Assembly: GCA_038396605.1 (NCBI GenBank)
Contig: CP121690.1
Location: forward strand, 1,272,500 to 1,336,499
DNA: 64,000 nucleotides
Origin: Eubacteriales bacterium mix99
GTDB lineage: Bacteria > Bacillota > Clostridia > Caldicoprobacterales > DTU083
Direction: 5' to 3'
Positions 34,137 through 45,167 of the stretch are shown here, piece after piece (position 1 is the first letter of the stretch; the number at the start of each line of letters is the position of its first letter). The notes under the pieces are model-generated. The model saw nothing but the letters and a program-made list of their open reading frames with translations, made no database searches and had not been told where the DNA came from. The translations under genes were made by a program, and so were the position numbers.

Positions 34137-35144
34137 ATGCGAAAGAGTATGATTGGCGGGCAGGCTGTCATGGAGGGAGTGATGATGAAAGCTCCCGATT
34201 CCATGGCCATCGCCGTAAGACGGCCTGATGGATCCATTGAGGTGAAGAAATCTGCCGTGAACACCGTAAGGGACAGATATCCCATATTGAGACTGCCCAT
34301 TCTGCGGGGGATCGTTACTTTTGCGGAGACCATGGTGATGGGTGTGAAATCCCTTTTGACGTCGGCGGAGTTGTATGGGGACGAGGAAGAGGAATATAAG
34401 CCTTCCCGGTTTGAAACCTTTCTGTCGGACAAACTGGGGAAGGATATGGATGATATTGTGATTGCTACCTCCGTGGCGATTGCTGTTATTTTTTCCATCG
34501 CTTTGTTTGTATTCCTGCCGGCACTTCTGTCCGGCCTGCTCCGGCGCTGGATCTCCGGTCATGTGGTCCTGAATATTGTGGAGGGATTCTTTCGCCTGGG
34601 GATTTTTCTGATTTATCTGACACTGGTATCCCGGATGAAAGACATCCGGAGGGTTTTTGAATACCATGGCGCGGAGCATAAAACCATTTATTGCTATGAG
34701 CATGAAGAGGAGCTGACCCCGGAGAATGCACGCAAATATTCCACCCTGCATCCCAGATGCGGTACGGCATTCCTGCTGATTGTCATGTTGATCAGCATTC
34801 TTTTGTTTTCCTTCCTGGGATGGCAGAATATTTTCCTTCGCATTCTCAGCCGCCTTCTGCTTCTTCCTGTCGTCGGAGGCCTGGCCTATGAGGTAACGAG
34901 GCTTGCCGGAAAAAGCGATGCCCTGCCGGTCCGTATCATCATGTATCCCGGGATGATGCTTCAGAAGCTGACCACCCGGGAGCCGGACGATCAGCAGCTG
35001 GAGGTGGCGATCCGCGCCTTTATGGCAGCCACGGAGGGCGTGGAGGAGAGCAGCGGCATGGAAGGAGAGACAACAAATGGGACAGCCGGGCCTGATGGAC
35101 GCCCTGAGGGCGGGCCAACGGTTGCTGCAAAGCCGGGCACCTGA
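34137..35144 (+). CDS. yqhQ: DUF1385 (YqhQ) membrane protein
   Basis: Polytopic membrane protein of 335 residues, exact function not established. GGQAVMEGVMMKAPDSMAIAVR at the N-terminus, EYHGAEHKTIYCYE in the middle and HPRCGTAFLLIV are the family signature; the His/Glu/Cys residues suggest a metal site. Four or five membrane helices lie between residues 115 and 260. The normal family ending (TREPDDQQLEVAI) is followed by about 35 extra residues that overlap prmC by 68 bases in another frame. ATG with GGGAGATGAAGGA. Confidence 0.88.
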   Translation: MRKSMIGGQAVMEGVMMKAPDSMAIAVRRPDGSIEVKKSAVNTVRDRYPILRLPILRGIVTFAETMVMGVKSLLTSAELYGDEEEEYKPSRFETFLSDKLGKDMDDIVIATSVAIAVIFSIALFVFLPALLSGLLRRWISGHVVLNIVEGFFRLGIFLIYLTLVSRMKDIRRVFEYHGAEHKTIYCYEHEEELTPENARKYSTLHPRCGTAFLLIVMLISILLFSFLGWQNIFLRILSRLLLLPVVGGLAYEVTRLAGKSDALPVRIIMYPGMMLQKLTTREPDDQQLEVAIRAFMAATEGVEESSGMEGETTNGTAGPDGRPEGGPTVAAKPGT

Positions 35145-35961
35145 GTCTGCCCGGCTGGAATGTGAGATGTTGTTGTCCCATATCCTTGGATGTCAGCGGC
35201 ACCAGCTGTATATCCGGGGCAATGCGCCGTTGTCCCGGGAGCAGCGGTCTGCTTTTCGCAGTATGCTGGATCGGCGCCGGAAGGGGGAGCCGATTCAGTA
35301 TATTCTTGGCAGCAGGGAGTTTATGGGACTTCCCTTTCATGTGGATGACCGGGTTTTGATCCCCCGGTGGGAAACGGAGACCCTGGTGGAATGGCTGCTG
35401 AATCGATGGAAATCGGGGCCGGTGCATATTCTGGACCTGGGTACCGGAAGCGGCGCCATTGCAGTGAGTCTGGCGTTCTATTTGCCTGCTTCCCGGATCA
35501 CGGCAGTGGATATCGGGGAGGAAGCCCTGCTTGCCGCACGGGAAAATGCGGAGCAGAACGGAGTGGCAGACCGGATCCGGTTTCTGCAGGGGGATCTGTT
35601 CTGCGCCCTGGAGGATGCGGGCGTCGGGGAATGTTTTGATGGGATCGTCTCCAATCCGCCCTATATTCCTACCGGTGACATCGGGGGACTGATGACGGAG
35701 GTCCGGGACTATGAGCCCAGGATTGCCCTGGATGGGGGAGAAGACGGCCTGGGCTATTATCGGAGAATAGCAGAGGCAGCTTCTCCCTTTTTAAACCGGG
35801 ATGGTCTGGTCGCGGTGGAGATGGGATATGGTCAGAGCCCACAGGTCCAGGATATCTTTTTGCAGACAGGAGACTATACCCTGGGGGGAATCCGAAAGGA
35901 TCTGGCAGGGACGGAACGGGCGGCGATATTCTTGAAGAAGCAGGGGGAACCTGATGTTTGA
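35077..35961 (+). CDS. prmC: Release factor glutamine methyltransferase
   Basis: Methylates the glutamine of the GGQ motif of RF1 and RF2. N-terminal helical domain with [14 protein letters not shown] and [27 protein letters not shown] (usually PRPETE), SAM loop [16 protein letters not shown]-type [16 protein letters not shown] near 115, and catalytic [10 protein letters not shown] near 190. 294 residues. The start lies inside yqhQ. Its stop overlaps prfA, its substrate's gene, by 8 bases, a translationally coupled pair. Confidence 0.95.
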   Translation: MGQPGLMDALRAGQRLLQSRAPESARLECEMLLSHILGCQRHQLYIRGNAPLSREQRSAFRSMLDRRRKGEPIQYILGSREFMGLPFHVDDRVLIPRWETETLVEWLLNRWKSGPVHILDLGTGSGAIAVSLAFYLPASRITAVDIGEEALLAARENAEQNGVADRIRFLQGDLFCALEDAGVGECFDGIVSNPPYIPTGDIGGLMTEVRDYEPRIALDGGEDGLGYYRRIAEAASPFLNRDGLVAVEMGYGQSPQVQDIFLQTGDYTLGGIRKDLAGTERAAIFLKKQGEPDV

Positions 35962-37036
35962 CAAATTAAAGTTTATGGAAGATCGATATGAGGAACTGAG
36001 TCAACTCCTTGCCGATCCGGATGTGATCAGCCGCCAGGAGGAATGGCAGCGTCTGGTCCGGGAGCATGCTTCCCTGGAGGAAATCGTGGCTTGCTACCGG
36101 CAGTACCAAAAGGCGGAGAAAGAGGAGAAGGATACGGAGGAACTGCTGCACAGTACCCATGACAGGGAACTGCGGGAGATCGCAGAGCAGGAGCAAAGGG
36201 ATCTGAAGGGGAAAATGGACATGTTGCTCCATGAGATCAAGCTGCTTCTTCTGCCCCGGGATCCTATGGATGAAAAGAATGTCGTCATGGAAATCCGCAG
36301 CGGCGCCGGCGGGGAAGAGGCGGCCCTGTTCGGGGCCGTGTTGTTCCGGATGTACAGCCGCTATGCCGAGCGGAAGGGCTGGAGGATTGTTGTCACCAGT
36401 GCCAGCTATACAGACATCGGCGGGGTCAAGGAACTGATTTATATCGTGGAGGGAAAGGGAGCCTACAGCCGTCTGAAATACGAAAGCGGGGTTCACAGGG
36501 TGCAGCGTGTGCCTGTGACGGAGTCCGGCGGCAGGATTCATACCTCCACCGCCACGGTTGCCGTTTTACCGGAGGCGGAGGAAGTGGATGTCGAGATCAA
36601 TCCCAATGATCTGCGGATTGATGTCTACCGGTCTACAGGGCATGGCGGGCAAAGCGTTAATACCACGGATTCTGCCGTTCGGGTCACCCATATTCCCACC
36701 GGGGTGGTGGTGACATGCCAGGATGAGAAATCCCAGCTGAAAAACAAGGAAAAGGCCATCCGGGTCCTGCGGTCCCGCTTGCTGGACCAGGTCACGCAGG
36801 AAAAGGAGTCCGAATATGCACAAAATCGCAGGCGTCAGATCGGGACGGGGGACCGCAGTGAACGGATCCGTACCTACAATTATCCTCAGGGGCGGGTGAC
36901 CGATCATCGGATCGGGCGGACCATCCACCGGCTGGATGATTTTCTGGACGGAGATCTGGACGAAATGCTGGATTCGCTGATTTCTGCAGAGCAGGCGAAA
37001 AAGCTGAAGGATCTGGAATCCGGACGGCACGATTGA
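35954..37036 (+). CDS. prfA: Peptide chain release factor 1
   Basis: Reads UAA and UAG stop codons and releases the peptide. [15 protein letters not shown], the codon-recognition [18 protein letters not shown] loop with PVT (the RF1 PxT tripeptide), and the catalytic [17 protein letters not shown] with GGQ. 360 residues, full length. Paired with prmC. Confidence 0.97.
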   Translation: MFDKLKFMEDRYEELSQLLADPDVISRQEEWQRLVREHASLEEIVACYRQYQKAEKEEKDTEELLHSTHDRELREIAEQEQRDLKGKMDMLLHEIKLLLLPRDPMDEKNVVMEIRSGAGGEEAALFGAVLFRMYSRYAERKGWRIVVTSASYTDIGGVKELIYIVEGKGAYSRLKYESGVHRVQRVPVTESGGRIHTSTATVAVLPEAEEVDVEINPNDLRIDVYRSTGHGGQSVNTTDSAVRVTHIPTGVVVTCQDEKSQLKNKEKAIRVLRSRLLDQVTQEKESEYAQNRRRQIGTGDRSERIRTYNYPQGRVTDHRIGRTIHRLDDFLDGDLDEMLDSLISAEQAKKLKDLESGRHD

Positions 37037-37134
37037 TTTTCGTCCCCTGGCATCCATGGATAGGGATGGGAGTTCCGCTGCCGACGGAAAGAGATAAGTA
37101 AAATAAGTAAACAGGACTACAGGGAGAAGACAGA

Positions 37135-38187
37135 ATGGAAACACAGGTTTTGAAAATAGAGGATCCCATCCGCTGCAGACAGGAGATGTCCGAAGCCGCG
37201 CGGCGGATCCGCCGCGGAGAAGTGGTGGCTTTTCCGACGGAAACGGTATATGGCCTGGGCGCAAATGCCCTGGACGGGAAAGCAGTCAAAGGCATTTTTG
37301 AGGCAAAGGGAAGGCCAGGCGACAATCCGCTGATTGTACATATTGAGAGCATCGTTCAGTGGGATGCCCTGGTAACCGGGATTCCGGAAAAGGCAAGGAT
37401 TCTGGCGAAAGCTTTCTGGCCGGGGCCGATGACCATGATTCTGAAGAAAACAGGGAAAATACCGGATGTGGTATCCGCCGGACTGGATACGGTGGGGGTG
37501 CGGATGCCCTCCCATCCGGTGGCCCGGGAGCTGATCCGGTTGTCCGGAGTACCCATCGCCGCGCCCAGCGCAAATCGTTCCGGCCGTCCGAGTCCCACGG
37601 AGGCAAAGCATGTCCTGGAGGATATGAACGGCCGGATTCCGCTGATACTGGACGGGGGAAAAGCGAATGTGGGAGTGGAGTCCACGGTATTGGACATGAC
37701 CGGGGAAATTCCGGTGATTCTCCGGCCCGGCGGGGTGACGCCGGAAATGCTGGAAAAGGTGATTGGGCCGGTACAGGTGGACCCCCATGTCATGAAGCCG
37801 ATTGCGGACGGACAGCAGGTAAAATCCCCCGGCATGAAATATAGGCACTATGCGCCAAATGCGCCGGTAACCATTGTCCGCGGGGATCCGGACAAGCTGG
37901 CCCGATATGTGGAGCAGGAAGTTCACCGGCTGCAGGCGGACGGAGAACGGATCGGAATTCTGGCAACTGACGAGACCATGGGACAATATACAGCCGGAAT
38001 TGTGCGGACCATGGGCAGCCGGAAGCACCCGGCCCAGCTGGCAGCCAGTCTCTTTGCGCTGCTTCGGGAAATGGACCATCTGGGAGTGGACCGGATTCTG
38101 GCAGAAGGCGTGGAGGATCATGATGAAGGCCTTGCCGTCATGAATCGGATGACCCGTGCCGCCGGCTTTCATATTATTGACGTGTAA
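37135..38187 (+). CDS. ywlC: L-threonylcarbamoyladenylate synthase (Sua5/YwlC)
   Basis: First step of tRNA t6A37 formation. YrdC domain (1-200): VVAFPTETVYGLGANA with the ATP site, KGRPGDNPLIVHI, KAFWPGPMTMIL, PAHP-type MPSHPVARELI and APSANRSGRPSPT. A C-terminal Sua5 domain (about 215-350) makes this the long form. 350 residues. AGGGAGAAGAC precedes ATG. Same order as Bacillus prfA-prmC-ywlC-ywlE. Confidence 0.95.
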   Translation: METQVLKIEDPIRCRQEMSEAARRIRRGEVVAFPTETVYGLGANALDGKAVKGIFEAKGRPGDNPLIVHIESIVQWDALVTGIPEKARILAKAFWPGPMTMILKKTGKIPDVVSAGLDTVGVRMPSHPVARELIRLSGVPIAAPSANRSGRPSPTEAKHVLEDMNGRIPLILDGGKANVGVESTVLDMTGEIPVILRPGGVTPEMLEKVIGPVQVDPHVMKPIADGQQVKSPGMKYRHYAPNAPVTIVRGDPDKLARYVEQEVHRLQADGERIGILATDETMGQYTAGIVRTMGSRKHPAQLAASLFALLREMDHLGVDRILAEGVEDHDEGLAVMNRMTRAAGFHIIDV

Positions 38188-38203
38188 GGAGCGTGGCGCA
38201 CCA

Positions 38204-38677
38204 TTGAACATTCTTTTTGTCTGTACCGGCAATACCTGCCGAAGTGCCATGGCGGAGGAAATGTTTCGGACCATGCTGAACAGGAAGGGTATGACAGGAT
38301 TTTATATCCGTTCCGCAGGGATTGCCGCTTTGCCGGGAGAGAAAGCAAGTCCTCCGGCGGTGGCGGTCCTGAAGGAAGCGGGGATGGACCTGAGCGGTCA
38401 CCGGTCCGGCCCCCTGAATGAAAAGCTGCTGGGGGAAGCGGATGTCATTCTTGCCATGACGGAAGGGAACAAAGCCGCAGTGCTGTCCCGGTATCCTTCT
38501 GTTCGGGAAAGGATCCATACCCTGAAGGAATATGCCGGGACTCCCGGAAGGGACATTCCGGATCCCTATGGGCAGTCAGCGGATGTTTACCGCCGTACCG
38601 GGGAGGAAATCCGCCATGCTCTGGAGAAAATCATTGAGAAATGGGGCCGAACCTCTTCGGATCCGAAAAAGCCCTAA
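38204..38677 (+). CDS. ywlE: Low-molecular-weight phosphatase, YwlE (protein-arginine phosphatase) type
   Basis: 157-residue phosphatase. The P-loop is LFVCTGNTCRSAMAEE. Threonine after GN (CTGNTCRS), where tyrosine phosphatases have Ile, marks Bacillus YwlE, which removes phosphate from arginine placed by McsB. The general acid aspartate is in DIPDPYGQ near 122. TTG start behind AAGGAGCG; 16 bases after ywlC. Confidence 0.9.
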   Translation: MNILFVCTGNTCRSAMAEEMFRTMLNRKGMTGFYIRSAGIAALPGEKASPPAVAVLKEAGMDLSGHRSGPLNEKLLGEADVILAMTEGNKAAVLSRYPSVRERIHTLKEYAGTPGRDIPDPYGQSADVYRRTGEEIRHALEKIIEKWGRTSSDPKKP

Positions 38678-38760
38678 AATTTATGTGGACTTCAAATAGC
38701 TGATATTATATAATATAACATTGGTAAGTACAGAGACTTGGAAATGAGGTAGGAATAAGA

Positions 38761-40205
<1,445 letters not shown>

Positions 40206-40339
40206 TTCAGGGCCTGTCCGGGCCCGATATGTCGCAGCCGATATATTATATATAGAAGAAACAGGGTATACAAGGCGCCTGCCCCGGCAATAATGGAAAT
40301 AGATATTGCATTCAGCATTCCATAAGTGAGGTGCGCAGG

Positions 40340-41143
40340 ATGAAAAGAACGATTTCCATACTTTGTACAGCCCTGATTTTGTTGACAGGTGCAGCGGTGC
40401 CGGGGTTTGCCGCCGGCGCCGGTCCCTGGTTTTCGAAAGACGGATCTGTCCGGGGATCAGATGGCCCGGCCCCGATGGGTTCCCCGGAGAACGCGTCGCC
40501 GTCCATCCGGGAGCAGGTGATTCTGGCAGGAGGTTCGCTGCTTCAGATACAGATGAGCGGATGGGCCCTTGTGAAAGATGGATCGATGTCCCTGCCTGCA
40601 TTGGAGGAACTGGCCCGGGAAGTCCGGGAGACCTGGGGCAGTGTGGCTCAAAAGGCGGAGATCCGGTCGGATGAGACGGATTCGATGCGCCAGGTGATTC
40701 TTATTCTGGAGCAGGACGGAGGCCGCGCTGCCCTTACTTTTCACAGCGGAGATCAGACTTACCTGGCGGCGGATGCCGTAACCCGGGATGTCCGGGACGA
40801 AAGAAAGGAGAAGGCTGTTTTTTCTGCGATGGAAAGGCTGCTGAAGCAGTTTGTATCCGGGTCCTGCGTCCGGACGACCTATACCTCGGTCCTTCCCGGA
40901 GAACTGGATGCGGGGCGTATGGAGCAGATCGCAGGGCAGATATTCCGGGGACTGGACGGAGAGATGGAGGAGGAGATCCGCGATGCCGGATGGATCAGTA
41001 AAACAGGATACAGTGACAGGATCCCCTGTGCGCTGCAATCCGGCGGAAAACGGATCAACCTCAACGTGGCACTGCGGTACAATGATTATGAGGGCAGGAC
41101 CTATCTCTGGCTGGGCACGCCGGTGATCTCCATTCCATATTAG
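40340..41143 (+). CDS. ywmB: YwmB/TATA-box-binding-like secreted protein
   Basis: Exported protein of 267 residues, function unknown. A signal peptide (ISILCTALILLTGAAVPGFA-AGA) precedes two similar alpha/beta halves typical of the YwmB family: WALVKDGSMSLPALEELARE with VILILEQDGGRAALTF, and a second half starting TYTSVLPGELDAGRMEQIAG. The family always lies just upstream of murA-spoIID in spore formers, as here. ATG 40340 is behind GAGGTG. Confidence 0.83.
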   Translation: MKRTISILCTALILLTGAAVPGFAAGAGPWFSKDGSVRGSDGPAPMGSPENASPSIREQVILAGGSLLQIQMSGWALVKDGSMSLPALEELAREVRETWGSVAQKAEIRSDETDSMRQVILILEQDGGRAALTFHSGDQTYLAADAVTRDVRDERKEKAVFSAMERLLKQFVSGSCVRTTYTSVLPGELDAGRMEQIAGQIFRGLDGEMEEEIRDAGWISKTGYSDRIPCALQSGGKRINLNVALRYNDYEGRTYLWLGTPVISIPY

Positions 41144-41193
41144 GTACGGACAGAGACTGTGATACATAATATGAATGGATGGGAGGTGTTGGT

Positions 41194-42444
41194 TTGGCCA
41201 GTTTATTGGTAAGGAAAAGTGATCCATTGAAGGGTAAGGTAACCATCAGCGGCGCTAAAAATTCCGTACTGCCCATTATTGCAGCGTCCCTTTTGACGGA
41301 CGATACCAGCATCCTGGAAGACATCCCCCGGCTGGAAGATGTGACCGTCATGTGTGAGCTGCTGGAACGTTTTGGCTCCCAGGTGGATAGTAAGGGAAAT
41401 TGTCTGAGAATCGACAATCATCATATTGAAAATGCGCCGGCATCCTATGATCTGGTTCGGAAGATGCGGGCCTCTTTTTTGATCATGGGGCCGCTTCTGG
41501 CCCGGTTCGGGAATGTGAAGATCTCCCTGCCCGGTGGGTGTGCCATCGGGACGCGTCCCATTGATCTGCATCTGAAGGGTTTTTCCGCCATGGGTGCGGA
41601 TATCACCCTTGGTCATGGATATATAGAAGCCTATGCGGACAAGCTGACCGGAGGCAGGGTTTATCTGGATTTCCCCAGTGTGGGAGCCACGGAAAACATT
41701 ATGATGGCGGCAGCGCTGGCTGACGGGCTGACCGTAATCGAGAATGCCGCAGAAGAGCCGGAGATCGTTGACCTGGCAAACTTTATCAATTCCATGGGAG
41801 GCCATGTCCGGGGAGCGGGTACCGATACCATCAAGACAGAAGGAGTACGGTACCTGAAGGGTGCGGTCCACAATATCATTCCCGACCGGATTGAAGCGGG
41901 CACCTTTATGACGGCTGCGGCCATCACCGGAGGGGATATCGTTCTTGCCAATGTTATCGAGGATCATATCCGGCCCGTGGAAGCCAAGCTAAAGGAAGCG
42001 GGAGTCCGGATTGAGCCGGTGGAGGAAGGAATCCGGGTATCGGCGGGCAGGCCGCTGCATCCGCTGGATCTGAAAACCCTGCCGTATCCGGGATTTCCAA
42101 CGGATATGCAGGCGCAGATGATGGCACTTCTGTGTACGGTTCCGGGTACCAGCATGATCACGGAAACGGTATTTGAGAATCGTTTCATGCATGTCAGCGA
42201 ATTGAAACGGCTGGGTGCCAATATTCGAATTGAAGGGCGCAGTGCTGTCATAGAAGGTGTGACGCATCTGACGGGGACGGAGGTTCAGGCCACGGATCTG
42301 CGGGCAGGCGCCGCCCTTTTGCTGGCTGGCCTGTATGCAGACGGAATGACGGAGGTAACGGACATTCATCATATTGACCGGGGATACGACCGGATCGAAA
42401 ACAGGCTGAATGCCCTGGGAGCAAACATCGAAAGGCTGTCCTGA
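41194..42444 (+). CDS. murA: UDP-N-acetylglucosamine 1-carboxyvinyltransferase
   Basis: First committed step of peptidoglycan synthesis. GKVTISGAKNSVLPIIAASL, LVRKMRASFLIMGPLLARFG, and the catalytic cysteine in LPGGCAIGTRPIDLHLKGF near residue 115 (the fosfomycin target). FPTDMQAQMMAL and RAGAALLLAGLYADG are also typical. 416 residues from TTG 41194, behind GGGAGGTG. It is next to spoIID like Bacillus murAA. Confidence 0.97.
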   Translation: MASLLVRKSDPLKGKVTISGAKNSVLPIIAASLLTDDTSILEDIPRLEDVTVMCELLERFGSQVDSKGNCLRIDNHHIENAPASYDLVRKMRASFLIMGPLLARFGNVKISLPGGCAIGTRPIDLHLKGFSAMGADITLGHGYIEAYADKLTGGRVYLDFPSVGATENIMMAAALADGLTVIENAAEEPEIVDLANFINSMGGHVRGAGTDTIKTEGVRYLKGAVHNIIPDRIEAGTFMTAAAITGGDIVLANVIEDHIRPVEAKLKEAGVRIEPVEEGIRVSAGRPLHPLDLKTLPYPGFPTDMQAQMMALLCTVPGTSMITETVFENRFMHVSELKRLGANIRIEGRSAVIEGVTHLTGTEVQATDLRAGAALLLAGLYADGMTEVTDIHHIDRGYDRIENRLNALGANIERLS

Positions 42445-42500
42445 AAACAAAACAAGAGGCCGCAGTACCGGCAATTTCTACCGTAATACCAACCGGGCGT

Positions 42501-42533
42501 AAAAGACTGTCCTGACAAAAGGGACAGTCTTTT
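42501..42533 (+). terminator. Intrinsic terminator after murA
   Basis: AAAAGACTGTCC / GGACAGTCTTTT arms with a TGACAAAAG loop. Confidence 0.9.
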
Positions 42534-42597
42534 GTTCTAAAAGGCGGCGGATTTTCATAAAATGGTTAGGTACATTGGAGAAACGAGGTATCGAAGT

Positions 42598-43641
42598 ATG
42601 AAACCATTGAGTAAAGTTCTGATTACCGGAGCCTGTCTGCTTTTGATTCCCTCCCTGATTTCCCATTTTACGCCTGAAAAAAAAGCATCGGATCATCCGG
42701 CTTCCGCCGGCAATTCTGATGAGATCATTATCGTAATGGCTTCGGAACAGGAGGAGAAACCGCAGGAAGAAGAGGAAGAAAGAAAAGGGGATACGGTCCT
42801 TTCCCTGTATGACCACAGGGCAAAAAAACGGATCCGGCTTCCGCTGGAGGAATATCTGGTCGGCGTGGTCGCAGGAGAGATGCCGGCTTCTTTTGAAGAG
42901 GAAGCCCTGAAGGCGCAGGCTGTGGCAGCCAGGACCTTTGCCGTCCGTCATATGCGTTCCCTTGGCGGCAGCGGATGCAGTCAGCATAAGGGAGCAGACG
43001 TATGCAGTTCCTTTGCGCATTGCCAGGAGTGGCTGTCCGGGACGCAGATGCGCAAAAACTGGGGAAAGAATTTTGATGCCTGTCATGAAAAAATCCGTCA
43101 GGCAGTCCAAAGTACAAAGGGGAAAACCATGATGTACGATGGCAAACCCATCGAGGTCCTGTACTATTCCACCAGCAACGGGAAAACCGAGGAAGCCAGC
43201 GAGGTGTTTTCCAGGTCCCTTCCTTATTATCATTCGGTGGACAGTGCCGGAGAAGAGGATGCGCCCAATTTTGCAGACAACGTCACCTATTCCAATCAAA
43301 AGTTTGCCGGAATCTTTCAGTCGAAGTATGGTGTTCGGCTGGATCCCGGCCATCTGGAAAAGCAGATTAAAATAAACGGATACACGAAAAGCGGAAGGAT
43401 CCGGGATTTGACCATCGGCGGAAGAAATCTGAAAGCCACGGAGTTCCGGCTGCTCTATCAGTTGAATTCCACGGATATCACCTTTGTATTCAGCAAGGAT
43501 CACATCACTATGAAAACGAAAGGCTTTGGCCACGGTGTGGGAATGAGCCAGGTCGGTGCAGACCGGATGGCCCGGCAGGGGAAGGACTATCAGGAAATCC
43601 TGCACCATTATTATCAGGGAGTGGAAATTCACAATTACTGA
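42598..43641 (+). CDS. spoIID: Stage II sporulation protein D
   Basis: Membrane-anchored lytic transglycosylase of the engulfment machinery. N-terminal anchor (VLITGACLLLIPSLISHF), a glutamate-rich stalk, then the SpoIID domain: VGVVAGEMPASFEEEALKAQ with the catalytic glutamate, AVAARTFAVRHM, the His/Cys-rich GCSQHKGADVCSSFAHCQEW (zinc site region), STSNGKTEEASEVF and GFGHGVGMSQVGADRMA. 347 residues from ATG 42598 behind CGAGGTA; ATG 42562 overlaps a CATAAAAT that resembles a sigma-E -10. Confidence 0.95.
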   Translation: MKPLSKVLITGACLLLIPSLISHFTPEKKASDHPASAGNSDEIIIVMASEQEEKPQEEEEERKGDTVLSLYDHRAKKRIRLPLEEYLVGVVAGEMPASFEEEALKAQAVAARTFAVRHMRSLGGSGCSQHKGADVCSSFAHCQEWLSGTQMRKNWGKNFDACHEKIRQAVQSTKGKTMMYDGKPIEVLYYSTSNGKTEEASEVFSRSLPYYHSVDSAGEEDAPNFADNVTYSNQKFAGIFQSKYGVRLDPGHLEKQIKINGYTKSGRIRDLTIGGRNLKATEFRLLYQLNSTDITFVFSKDHITMKTKGFGHGVGMSQVGADRMARQGKDYQEILHHYYQGVEIHNY

Positions 43642-43763
43642 AACCCATAGCTCCTGACAAGCCTTGCACGCCGCAGGATAATTCTCCACAGGGTCCCTGT
43701 CGGACTTCTTCAGCTACGAAAGCCTCATACCGCAGGATAATTCTGAAAACAGTGCTTTCTATG

Positions 43764-43793
43764 GTATTAATTGCCTGAAACCTGGCAAAACTA
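43764..43793 (+). promoter_or_regulatory. Sigma-F-type promoter of spoIIQ
   Basis: GTATT, 15-base spacer, GGCAAAACTA. The -10 fits GGnnAnAnTR and the -35 differs from GTATA by one base. In Bacillus spoIIQ is a sigma-F gene. Confidence 0.65.
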
Positions 43794-43810
43794 CCATTGG
43801 AGGTGGTATT

Positions 43811-44653
43811 ATGGAGAAATTATCATGGAAAGAAAGATGGAAAAAGACATTCAACCGGAAAAATTTCTCGGGATTTGCTGAGAAGTATGGGTTTTCCATT
43901 CTTTTGCTGCTGTGTTTGTGCATTATTGGAGCCACTGCTTTTCTGACGCATGACAGGAAGGGCAGGAGTCCCGACAACGTCCGAAAGGAGCCGGGAGTGG
44001 TTCAGGAGGAGCCGGAGAAATCGCCGGATTTATCAGCGGAGGACAAGCCTGAGGACATCGTGGATCTCACCGGAGGGAAGAGCACCGCCAAGGGCGGGAA
44101 TCAGACGGCTCCGCCGGCAGAAAAGCAGGCTGCGGACCAGACGGTTCCGGAAAAGAAGCCGGCCGGGCAGAATGTTCCGGCAGAGACGAAGCAGGAGAAT
44201 GCAAAAGCCGTTCCGGTATCTGCAGAGACCAGCGCGGATTCCAAAAAGATGGGTGCTCCTGCGGCCGGAGAGATGGTCCAGGATTACTCCATGGATGAGC
44301 TGGTATTTTCCTCCACCCTGAAGGAGTGGACCACGCATTCCGGCGTGGATATCACCGGCGCGGTGGGCACAGAGGTTCAGGCTGCACTGCCTGGTACCGT
44401 GGAAAGCATTGAGGAGGATCCTCTGAAGGGAATCGTCATCACCCTGTCCCATGGAGACGGACTGCAGACTGTATATATGGGATTGTCCGCCGCGGATATG
44501 GTTCAGGAAGGACAAAAGGTGGAAAAGGGACAAGTCATCAGCGGCATCGGCAGAACAGCCGCCTTTGAAATAACAGACGATCCTCATCTGCACTTTGAAG
44601 TGTTACAGAACGGGGAGCATCAGGACCCCATGGAGTATCTTCCAGGGAAATAG
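43811..44653 (+). CDS. spoIIQ: SpoIIQ-like M23 (LytM) family protein
   Basis: Forespore membrane protein of 280 residues that docks with SpoIIIAH in the intermembrane channel. Cytosolic stub, membrane helix (FSILLLLCLCIIGATAFL, about 27-45), a low-complexity linker, then the LytM domain from about 165: HSGVDITGAVGTEVQAALPG and HLHFEVLQNG. Both zinc motifs (HxxxD and HxH) are present, as in clostridial SpoIIQ and unlike the inactive Bacillus one. GGAGGTGG precedes ATG; 170 bases after spoIID, with a forespore-type promoter. Confidence 0.9.
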   Translation: MEKLSWKERWKKTFNRKNFSGFAEKYGFSILLLLCLCIIGATAFLTHDRKGRSPDNVRKEPGVVQEEPEKSPDLSAEDKPEDIVDLTGGKSTAKGGNQTAPPAEKQAADQTVPEKKPAGQNVPAETKQENAKAVPVSAETSADSKKMGAPAAGEMVQDYSMDELVFSSTLKEWTTHSGVDITGAVGTEVQAALPGTVESIEEDPLKGIVITLSHGDGLQTVYMGLSAADMVQEGQKVEKGQVISGIGRTAAFEITDDPHLHFEVLQNGEHQDPMEYLPGK

Positions 44654-44818
44654 GCAGGAATCAAGTTTATTTCGGAATGATATTCTATCTCCCCCCCAAA
44701 CTGCATAACTATTTAAATATAGTGAAGCTGCAGCACCTGGGAATTCGATTTCGCAGCACTGTCAATTGATTGGGGCGCAAAGCCGCAAGACAGATATTGG
44801 TTAGGGGGGGTATTCATT

Positions 44819-45076
44819 TTGAAGGACTATATTGAGGAAAGGGCTGTGGAAATTGCGAATTACATTATTGAATCACAAGCTACGGTACGGGAAGCCGCAA
44901 AAGTATTTAAGGTGAGTAAAAGCACAGTGCACAAGGATGTGTCGGAGCGCCTTCCAAAAATAAACCCCAACATTTCAAATGAAGTAAAAAAAGTACTGGA
45001 AAAGAATAAAGCGGAGAGACACATAAGGGGCGGCAGAGCAACCCGCAATAAATATAAGTCCGGAATGATCGGCTGA
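44819..45076 (+). CDS. spoIIID: Stage III sporulation transcriptional regulator SpoIIID
   Basis: 85-residue helix-turn-helix DNA-binding protein acting in the mother cell to tune sigma-E and sigma-K genes. YIEERAVEIANYIIESQATV and AAKVFKVSKSTVHKDVSERL with the recognition helix, plus the basic tail RHIRGGRATRNKYK, are nearly invariant. TTG start behind AGGGGGGG. The leader has a C7 run (44691-44697) and a GGCGCAAAGCC hairpin enclosed by CTGTC/GACAG. Confidence 0.96.
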   Translation: MKDYIEERAVEIANYIIESQATVREAAKVFKVSKSTVHKDVSERLPKINPNISNEVKKVLEKNKAERHIRGGRATRNKYKSGMIG

Positions 45077-45124
45077 ACTTTCTGAAATCATGGAAACCCC
45101 AGGATATTCAGGGAATACGATCTT

Positions 45125-45167
45125 ACACAGTTCCGTTGCGGAAAAAGCAGAACGGGCTGTGTTTTTT
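45125..45167 (+). terminator. Intrinsic terminator after spoIIID
   Basis: ACACAG(TT)CCGTT / AACGG(G)CTGTGT arms, 13-base loop, T6. Confidence 0.85.
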
